This document shows, one piece after another, positions 43,201 to 51,388 of a stretch of 64,000 nt of DNA. Under the pieces are notes generated by a model that was not told where the DNA came from, made no database searches, and was given only the letters and a program-made list of their open reading frames with translations. Source of the stretch: Triangularia verruculosa. Taxonomy: Eukaryota; Ascomycota; Sordariomycetes; Sordariales; Podosporaceae. Position 1 is the stretch's first letter. Each line of letters begins with the position of its first letter. Where the stretch lies: contig MU863999.1 in NCBI GenBank assembly GCA_033296885.1, positions 1 through 64,000 of the forward strand, given 5' to 3'. A program made the position numbers and the translations under genes.

Positions 43201-46080
43201 CTACTAGAGAGGGGACTATAGGACTATAAAATTAAGCTTAAAAAAGGAGCAAAACTTAAGCTTTTTTAGGTTTACTATATTAACGATAAGTAGAGTAAGG
43301 AGTTACAGAAGTATTTAGACGAAAATATTAAAAGAGGATACATTAGGACATCTATATCGCCGGCTAGATATCCTATTTTCTTCGTACCGAAAAAAGATGG
43401 GAGTCCGCGACTATATATAGATTATCGACAGCTAAATCAGAAGACGGTAAAAAACAGTTATCCACTACTATTAATTTCTCGGTTAAAAAGTCAATTATTA
43501 GGGGCATAATAGTTCACTAAACTTAATATACTAATTAGATATATGTATATACGAATTAAGGAAGGAAATAAGTGGAAAATAGCCTTTTGTATACTTTACG
43601 GATATTTCGAATACTTTATTATACCGTTTAAGCTTATAAATATACCGGCGACTTTTTAAGTCTTTATTAATTATACGATTCGTTAATATCTCGATAAAAT
43701 AATAGTTTATTACTTTAATAACGTTCTTATCTCTTTATATACTTTAAAAGAATATAAATAATACGTTAAAGAGATTTTAGATACGTTATATAGAGCCGGA
43801 CTATTAGTTAATAAAGATAAGAGCGAGTTTTATATATAAAAAACGGTTTACTTAGGGTATTTAATTTCGCTAGGAGAAATGCGAATAGAGTTAGGGAAGA
43901 TTGCGGTAGTTAAAGATTAGCCGAAATTATAAGTAAAAACGGCCGAACGACTAAAGATTAAAGTTCGAAAGTTTTTAAAATTTACGAACTTCTATCGGAT
44001 ATTTATATAAAACTATAGCGCTATAGCAAAACCGTTAAATAATTTAACTAAGAAAAATACTGAATTTAAGTGGGGAAAGGAATAAGAAAAGGCTTTTTAA
44101 GTTATTAAAAACGCTATTATAATGGACCCGGTATTTAAATTCCCCGACCTAGGACGACTTTTCGAAGTCGAGATAGATACTTCCGATTATGCTATTGGAG
44201 GGCAGTTAAGGTAACGAAACGAAAATAGGAAATTATACTTAATAGTATTCTTTTCGAAGAAGCTAGAAAGACTATGTAAGAATTACTTTATCTATGATAA
44301 AGAGCTATTTATTATTATTAAGGTGTTCGAAGAGTGGAGATTATACTTTAGCGGTATTAACTATAAGGTCTAAGTCTATATTAATTATAAGAACCTAAAG
44401 TACTTTACTATTACTAAGGTCCTTAACGCTAGGTAAGGTAGGTAGTTAGAGTTTTTATCCGAGTTTAATTTTCAGATCTATTATAAAAAGGGATCCGAAA
44501 ACGCAAAAGCGGACGTTCTAAGCAGGAGGGCGGACTACTACGAAAAGAAAGTAAAGGAAAAGTCACTACCCTTACTATAGGAAATAGTAGAAGGTATACT
44601 TAAATACCTGCTCTAGTAGTAGGCTAAGTATTACGTAGTATATTGAAAAGAATCTACTACCTATAAATACTAAGATAATATCGATAACGACGATTAAGAA
44701 TGATGGGCTAAGTTAAAATTGTTGGGGATTTAGAAGGATAACCGCTACCGGCTTTAGTATAATAATAGGGCCTACGTCGACTTAGAATAGCGGAAGACGT
44801 TAATTTAAGAGATCTATAAATCGAAATTCGGAGGATATATAGGAGTAGTTAAGACGATAGAAAAAATCAAATAATATTTTAATTAGCTAGGAATAAGAAA
44901 GGACGTAGAAAAGACGTTATAAGAGTGTAATCTTTGTAAAAGAATAAGAGTAGAGAGATATAAACTGTATAGGTTTTTAGAGCCGTTGTTAGTAGTAGAG
45001 TAACCGTGGAGTTCTATATCGATAGACTTTATTATTAAACTACCAGAATTTAAGGATATAACTATGGGCGTTAAATACGATAATATCTTGACGGTAGTCG
45101 ATAGGCTTATTAAATAGATATACTTTTTGTCCTATAAGGAGACCTGGACGGCGGAATAATTAGCGGATGTAGTATTTCGGAACGTTACGGTAATATATAT
45201 ATAGCTAAGGGAATTTATTACGGATTGTAATACTAAATTTGTATCGAAGTTTTGGAAGGCTTTAATAGAATAAGTAGGAGTAAAAAGCAAGGTATCGTTA
45301 GTATACTACCCGTAGACGGACGGCTAGACGGAGAGGTTTAATTAGATCGTTGAATAATATTTTCGGAACTATATTAATTTCGAATAAGATAATTGGGTTA
45401 AACTTTTACTAGCGGTATAGCTTGTATATAATACGGTACTTACGGAGATAATTAAAATTACATTATTCTTCGCGAACTACGGTTTTAAGGTAGATCTACG
45501 GTAAGGACTAGAAGTAAAGGTGCTTAGGGCGGTAGTAAAAATAGGAAAGCTATATATATTATACGCTAAACTTAAGGAAGAGTTTGAGTTCGTTCGGAAA
45601 TGTATATGTAAGTACTATAATATTAAACGGCTCGAGGGACTTCGTTTAAAAAGGGAGGATAAAGTATTTTTATTAATATGTAACTTACGTATAAAGAGGC
45701 CTAGTAAGAAATTAGATTATAAGTAAGTAGGATTATTTAAAGTTAAAAGAAAAATATCGGAGACGGTATACGAACTAAAGCTACCTAGTACGATATGCCT
45801 ACGGTTATATACTTTTTACATCTTACTTTTAGAACCCGTATTACCGGCGAATAAAACTAATACTTAGGAGGTAGCGGAGGACGAGGAAGAAGAGTATAAT
45901 ATAGAAGAAATACTAAATTTACGGTTTAACGAAGGTCGATTAAAGTATTTAGTTAGTTAATTAGATTACTTAATTATAGATAATTTATAGGAATTAGTAA
46001 TAAATCTAAATTATTTAAATAAACTAAAAAAATTCTATCGGTAATATCTAGACCGGCCTAAATAAAAAGAATAGTACCTA
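40225..46080 (+). pseudogene. E3 gag-pol (chromovirus polyprotein), RIP-degraded
   Basis: Order on the plus strand: Gag with a knuckle whose cysteines are now Tyr (YFNYRKIGYFKRDY, about 41,130-41,190). Protease active site mutated from DSG to DSR (VFVDSRAKADLIS, about 42,610-42,650). Reverse transcriptase with DYRQLN (about 43,418) and the catalytic YxDD changed to YFNN (43,711-43,722). RNase H (EIDTSDYAIGG, about 44,170). Integrase (SIDFIIKLP near 45,025; FITDCNTKFVSKFW near 45,210; YYP-TDG-TERFN near 45,305). A chromodomain-like C terminus (EEEEYNIEEILNLRF onward, about 45,880-46,070). Each damaged residue is explained by one transition. Stops are frequent. Confidence 0.9.
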
Positions 46081-46114
46081 GATTCACGGGCGGTACCTAT
46101 AAATCTAGATACAA

Positions 46115-46184
46115 AACCCCGACGGGGATCAAACCCGCGCTTCCGACGTAGTAGTCGACGTACTATACGCTATACTACAAAGTT
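46115..46184 (-). other. tRNA-like sequence in E3
   Basis: 70 nt on the minus strand: acceptor AACTTTG / CGGGGTT, D arm GTAT / GTAC, anticodon stem TCGAC / GTCGG with a six-base loop TACTAC, T stem GCGGG / CCCGT with loop TTTGATC. Stems are kept despite sequence differences from E1 and E2. Confidence 0.65.
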
Positions 46185-46298
46185 AATAAATATCTAGGGA
46201 CCTACCTATAATTAGTACTACGAACCTTAACTGCCCTAGGAAGTTAGAAGAGTTCTACCGGAAGAATCCTAACCGACCATAGGAGTAGGATCAGTTAA

Positions 46299-46897
46299 CT
46301 AGTCGAAGTTAGCAGGAGGCTCGAAAGTAATACTAGGATCGGAAGTGCCGATGGCCTCCTAATCTATAACACCGAAAGCGCCTAACGACTGGGCTTGGCC
46401 AATTAGGGATTGCTTGCCTAGTGGATCCATAGGCTCGGGCGAAGGGGGCGCTAAGGTATCCACCTTGTCCAACGACTTAATTCCCCGACGAAAGAGTTCG
46501 GTACCCCAGTTACGCATCGACTCGCGCTATTTACGCAGGCGAGTTAAAGAGCTTAGCGTCTCCGACAATAGATTCTCTTTCGCGGTAATTTCCTCTTTAA
46601 TTCTCTTTTATTCCGATAAGTTTTTAATCACTATAATCGTTAGTAAAGGAAGGACTATTATATAGAACCTAGGTACCTACGAGAATCCACCACGTTTGGC
46701 CTATTATACGATTTACCTACTCGAACGTAGTTTAAATAACGGTCCGATCCCTCCTTTATAATATAGCGCTTTTGGGGTTTCGCGCGCTAGTAGCGGGAGT
46801 AAAGCATAACGATAACACCATTTTAATCGATCGAGGCGGAAAGAACTATTCGTTTGCGAGTAGTATCGCAGTAACGTTTCTCTATACGACCCGTCAT
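46299..46897 (-). pseudogene. E3 antisense accessory ORF, diverged and less mutated
   Basis: Starts at ATG 46,897 (MTGRIEKRYCDTT). It contains a former Cys-rich segment now rich in Tyr (GSDRYFNYVRVGKSYN). A helical region follows (KEEITAKENLLSETLSSLTRLRK, stop, RESMRNWGTELFRRGIKSLDKVDTLAPPSPEPMDPLGK), then an acidic tail. The RLRK-x-(R/K)-x-x-x-x-W/M...RRGIKSL-x-(K/E)-(V/L) pattern matches the E1 and E2 antisense ORFs, although overall similarity is low. Stops again fit Gln/Trp codons. This region retains many more CA/TG dinucleotides than E3 gag-pol. Confidence 0.72.
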
Positions 46898-47019
46898 CGT
46901 TAAGTACACCGAAACGACCTTACGGAAGAAGAAAAGGAGAGGGATTACTTACGCGCAGGAAAGAACGGTAGCGCTAAGGGTATAAGGATAACAACGTCGA
47001 GTCTTCCGGGACAAAAGAC

Positions 47020-47037
47020 GTCGAGGGAGGAGCATCG
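47020..47037 (+). promoter_or_regulatory. E3 polypurine tract
   Basis: GAGGGAGGAG lies just upstream of the 3' LTR, the expected plus-strand priming site. Confidence 0.65.
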
Positions 47038-47461
47038 TATCACAGACCAACCATATAGCAGGGTCAGGCGGGGACTGCAGCTAACCATACCAGCCAATCG
47101 GAGGAAAGGGGCACAGCAGTAAGGCTACCAGGGTCAGAGGAGGCTTACCGCTTAGCAAAGGTGAGCCGGATCACCACGATTACCAGGCGAGCGTGGTGAG
47201 CGCAAGAAGGATCACTACGGGTCGCTGGTGAGCGCGGGTGATCCAGGTACGGAGGTACTTAAGGATTTATGGTCTATATATACGGAGGAACTAAATAGTT
47301 ATAGATAGTTCCGCAGTATACAATCACAGCTTATATTCACGGTATCTTGTATTTACATTAAGACATCTTGTTGTGCACTGTTTAACTGCACCGAACCAAT
47401 TGTCAGAAGTTGCCTTCAACCGAGTATCCCTTTCAGAGGTTCTGTACAGGGGTTCGTCACA
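47038..47461 (+). repeat. E3 3' LTR
   Basis: 424 bp, TATCACAGACC (mutated TGTCAC) to GGTTCGTCACA. Pairs with the 5' LTR without length difference. Confidence 0.93.
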
Positions 47462-47466
47462 ACTCA

Positions 47467-47590
47467 TGATTCCTTCATGTCCCGGATGATCCACCTCTTA
47501 TTGGTCTATCCTCCTTTCCTCTGATTGGCTACCATGCCTCCTCTTTCCTATTGGTTGTTCCTTTCGGGTGTCCACATCATATTCGTGACA
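47467..47590 (-). repeat. E2 5' LTR, second part
   Basis: 124 bp completing the LTR broken at 39,781. Contains three ATTGG (reverse CCAAT) motifs and ends TTCGTGACA, followed by the AACGG duplication. Notably little mutated compared with 39,506-39,781. Confidence 0.9.
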
Positions 47591-49459
47591 AACGGACAAG
47601 TAGTTTACTATATATATTCTCGCCGTCTTTACGTAATCTTTAAATTATAATAATAAAAGCTATTTAACTAAATGTTTATAAATATAGGAATTTATAAGTG
47701 TCTTCTTCTATTAGAAAAATGGACAAGTTCGTCTATATCTAAAGTTGCAATTTTAATATAAATAGTAATTCTAATGGGTTTAATACCAGGCTACTGGCAC
47801 ACGCAAAGAGAAAAATGGAAGTCATGATCAGTTTTAGTTGCAGTAAGTATAGCCGAACGGTCCTTAGACCCACTTCAGCTCAGGGTAATGCTCACTGCGC
47901 TCACCTTTTGCTCACCTTGTGAGACCAATACGAACTGAGCCAAAAATTTTGTCGGGTGTGACTATATAGGTATGAGGCGAATAGTCCTAACCTGGTAGGT
48001 ACCACACAGGTCAGGTACCTATGCAATACCGCCTCCCTTAGAAAACATCGGAATCCTGCGGCAAGACGCCGCTGCTTTGCATTGCATGAGAGCTGCCGCT
48101 CTCGACCTTAACTGCCGCGGTCCCCAGTTTTGACAAGTGGCCAGCAGCAGGCTTTGAGATCCAAATGCGGGATTCCGGCGGCAGAAGTAGGGAGTACCAC
48201 CATGTTTCCTGTTTGGTGAATGTGGGACGTCGGAGGCTCCTGACGGGAGCTTGATCAAGTTTAGCGTTGGTCAAGATGGGAATGGTGGTCAAAACCAGTG
48301 TTACATCCGCGTCCGGGATCTCTGATCGGGCTTTGGGCCTGAGCATGACCGCTTCTTTAAGATGTTCATTGACTCGGAGATGTGCCTAGGTTCGAGTACC
48401 TAAAAGAAAGAGAAAGACCGTGGAAAGGTTTGAGGGAGTGTTCTGTTTCAGCTATCATTTGAAGTGCGAGTGACAGAAGCCGCCTTCCAACCGTGACGGA
48501 CCTGCGGATGTATCAATCAGTTTTTCTTTGTCAACCAAGCTTCCAAGGAGCCATCAACGCACGGGGACCGCCTCTAGCGATCGAATGCACGCCAAACCCA
48601 TTCCTTTGCGCGAACAAAAACATGTTTCCTCTCACTGACAGCTCGGGGCCCTCTTTTACCTATACTGCCGGCGTCCCTACATATAATAGGCGGCGACTTG
48701 ACCAGGGCTCTCCGCAATATCAAGGCCTAACAGGGCTTAAATCGAACAAGTTCCGAACTACTACACTACATACCACCCTTCACCGCAACCTTGTCCGGGG
48801 ACACACCGGCCGGCAAACCCAACCTCGCCATTCCCCTTGCCTTTGCGAGTGTGAGTCAAGATGATTTGAGCGTTGTCACCAACAAGGCTGAACAATGGCA
48901 CCCGCCAAAACATGAGTACGTGTGTTTTCTGTTCCCTTGGACGATTCCTGCTGTGGTATTGCTCATTTCATGTCCATCCGGGCAGTTTCGGTTTGACACC
49001 CAGACCCGTGACAATACCAGCGAACCAACTGGGGGCCCTGAACCATTCCGTTTCCCCAGAGTTCGATAGTGCGGGTTGCAACCCTGCGAGGCGAGGGGAA
49101 AAAAAACGCTCCGCAGCCAAAGAAGCTCAGCAGTGCCGATCCTGATCAATGCACTTGCTGATGAGTGGCTGCTGCCAGTTTGATGGATCGTCACATCGCG
49201 CCCCTTTTATCTAGGTTTGCTTTTTGAATTTTGGCTGGTAACGAGTTGCGGGGAAAAGCTACGCTTTTGCATCAAGGATGAGCACCTAGACACAACGGCC
49301 ATATATGTTCCTTGGTGAGCCCCCGCTCACACGCCACCTGTGTCTTTTCTCGTTCTTTTCCGACCTGATGGGTGGCCATGGTCTCCGGGCCCCATCGATA
49401 CCTATCTTCTACAACAACGTTAAGTGGAACACAGGAGAGAGGGAATCCGGAACGCAAAT
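47591..49459. other. Right border of the AT-rich block and intergenic region
   Basis: AT-rich to about 47,800, then ordinary composition. Several short frames (48,019-49,194) show no family resemblance. The last 100 bp are the probable promoter and leader of the receptor gene. No other gene is supported. Confidence 0.5.
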
Positions 49460-51388
49460 ATGGGACCCGACCCAACAACAACCAGCACTGCCGGTGTTCC
49501 GCCATTCGAGGCACCACCAGCCAACTTTACCTTTCCAACCAACGGCACAAATTTCACGGTGGGATCTAACGACACGTTCCTGCCATGGGGGCCAATACCG
49601 ACAGATGCTGGGAGGTCGTTGCAAGCAGATATTGTCGCCTGCGCGGTACTAACATGGCTGATCGCCCTGGGGTTTGTCGCCGTCAGGTTCTACACGAGAG
49701 GAAGGCTCAACAACGTGTTGGGGGCTTCGGATTGGTGTATCATCCCGGCATTGGTATTCTCGGCCGGTGTCACGGCCAGTTCTCTCGAGCGTAGGTCTTG
49801 CTGGCCGGAAACACCTATTCAAGACCGGACTGGACGCTGACAGGAAGATTAGAAATGGCCCGAGGAGCAGGAAAACACGCCTGGGAGGCAGATTGGATGC
49901 AGATGTCGGCACTGGAAAGGGCCGCGTGGTACGGGATACTGTTTTACAACTTGAGTCTCACCTTCTCCCGGATCTCGATTCTGCTTCTGTATCGACGAAT
50001 CTTCACCTACAGCTGGGCAAAGCGGGCTATTCAGATTGTGCTCGTCCTTGTGGTACTCATTGGGATCTGGTTGGTTGTCTCGGTCTGTACGGCGTGTATC
50101 CCTCTCGAGGCGTTCTGGAACTGGGGGCTCTTCTTCACCCAGGAGGTGTACTGCCAACCTGGGAACATTTGGTGGGCAAACGCAGCTTTGCATATTGTTA
50201 GTGATCTGGTGATTATGGCTTTGCCGGTAAGTCTTTTCATGTCATGTTTATTGTTCTTGAGGCAGTCAAGGACTAGAAAGGCTGACAAAGCAAACCAGAT
50301 GCCGGTGCTTTCTGCCTTGAAGCTGGCAAGACGTCAAAAGTACGCTCTTGTGGGGGTATTTGCTTTGGGCTTCTTGTAAGTCTTTGACCTTATTAGTATT
50401 CTAATTCCTCTTCACGGTCTAACCACATACCAAAAGCGTTTGCATCGTCTCGATCATTCGCCTAGTCTACTTGATCGATGTAGTAAAAATGCAAGGTTAC
50501 GACGCCACCTACAGCAGCGCCCAGATGATCTACTGGACCTCCGTCGAGGTCAATGCCGCGATCTGTTGCGCCTGCCTCATGACCCTCAAGCCACTGATCC
50601 AACGCCTCTTCCCTAGGTTACTCTCGCCGAACTCGGGCAGTAAAACCCAAAGAGAAAACACCAGCCTCCAATGGATCGACCCCATCACCGGCCATCCTAT
50701 CCGTCGCGACTCCCGACAGTCCTTCATTGGTCTCACTGCCCAGCTGGGGCGAAGGGGAAACCGCAGACTAAGCGACACATCGGATAAGACGTCCACTAAG
50801 CGCAAAGGAAGTCTCCTCCCTCAAGTCGAAGAACACGAAGGCGGAACACTGTTGGTCAACCACGGACTTGCAGATTACAAAATGAACGCCAAGCCAGTCA
50901 TGCACGGCGATTTGGAATCTCAACGAACATGCAGCGTTTCTGCCGGTGCTCGGCGTGGGTCGACACTTCACCCGCTCAACACAACCAACCATCGCAACGA
51001 AGACGACGATGACATCTCGCCGCTCGACACCAGTGGCGGGAGGTCACCAGGTTCGGGTAGCCTACGAGCACCACCGAAGGCACACCTCAGGTTATCCATC
51101 CAAGTTACGAGGTCGGTGAAGGTAGAGAAGCATCCGAGGAGTCCACAGCCAGGGGAGACATTCTCCGATGCTGGCGGGAGGTTGTCATCGCCACGGAGGA
51201 GGTCAGATCATGTTGATGGGATCAGCGATGACGATGATGAGGACGATGACGATTGCGATCTGCCTGAAAGCCCGAGGAGAACGAGGAGGCGGAAGATGAG
51301 CCAACGGGAGAGGTATGCCGAGGACAGGGATAGAGATTACAGGGGCGAGAAGGTTGGGTCGGTGGCGAGGAGAGGGGCTGGCTCCTGA
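49460..51388 (+). CDS. PTH11-like seven-transmembrane protein (fungal rhodopsin-domain family), four exons
   Basis: Model: 49,460-49,790, 49,844-50,226, 50,299-50,375, 50,437-51,388 (580 residues). Introns of 53, 72 and 61 nt have GT-AG ends and branch-like CTGAC, GCTGAC and CTAAC, and are needed to keep the frame. The N terminus is extracellular-type with four N-x-S/T sites (NFT, NGT, NFT, NDT) and no CFEM cysteines. Seven hydrophobic segments follow, including ADIVACAVLTWLIALG, SLTFSRISILLLYRRIF, IQIVLVLVVLIGIWLV and MIYWTSVEVNAAICCACL. This is the SAT4/PTH11-type integral membrane family, seen as receptors for surface or nutrient cues. The roughly 250-residue cytoplasmic tail is Ser/Arg-rich, with an acidic run (SDDDDEDDDD) followed by basic RRTRRRK. 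The ligand is unknown. Confidence 0.88.

Larger units (their letters stand above)
39782..47461 (+). mobile_element. Chromovirus E3, complete nested copy of a variant type
   Basis: 7,680 bp with two 424-bp LTRs (39,782-40,205 and 47,038-47,461) and a perfect ACTCA duplication (39,777-39,781 and 47,462-47,466) inside the 5' LTR of E2. The sense strand is plus. Gag-pol is homologous to E1/E2, but the U3 part of the LTR and the antisense accessory ORF are clearly diverged. The LTRs differ by about 33 C/T or G/A changes counted by eye, with no indel or transversion noticed. It is inactive through RIP. Confidence 0.95.
24786..47590 (-). mobile_element. Chromovirus E2, full length but interrupted by E1 and E3
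   Basis: The outer element of the nest. It is flanked by AACGG at 24,781-24,785 and 47,591-47,595. Its 3' LTR is 24,786-25,185. Its 5' LTR is 39,506-39,781 continued at 47,467-47,590, split by E3. The E1 insertion lies between the CCCAC duplications at 25,941-25,945 and 33,442-33,446. Subtracting both insertions leaves about 7.6 kb. Gag-pol runs on the minus strand from about 39,490 to 33,630. The order gag, protease, reverse transcriptase, RNase H, integrase, chromodomain identifies a Ty3/gypsy chromovirus. All frames are riddled with transition-type stops, so it is inactive. A purine-rich tract (complement of 25,186-25,206) precedes the 3' LTR. Confidence 0.93.

Noticed and set aside
24786..47590. 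Centromere
   Set aside because: The AT-rich, RIP-mutated nested retroelements would fit, but 23 kb is short for a Sordariomycete centromere and active-looking genes lie close by. No chromatin evidence.
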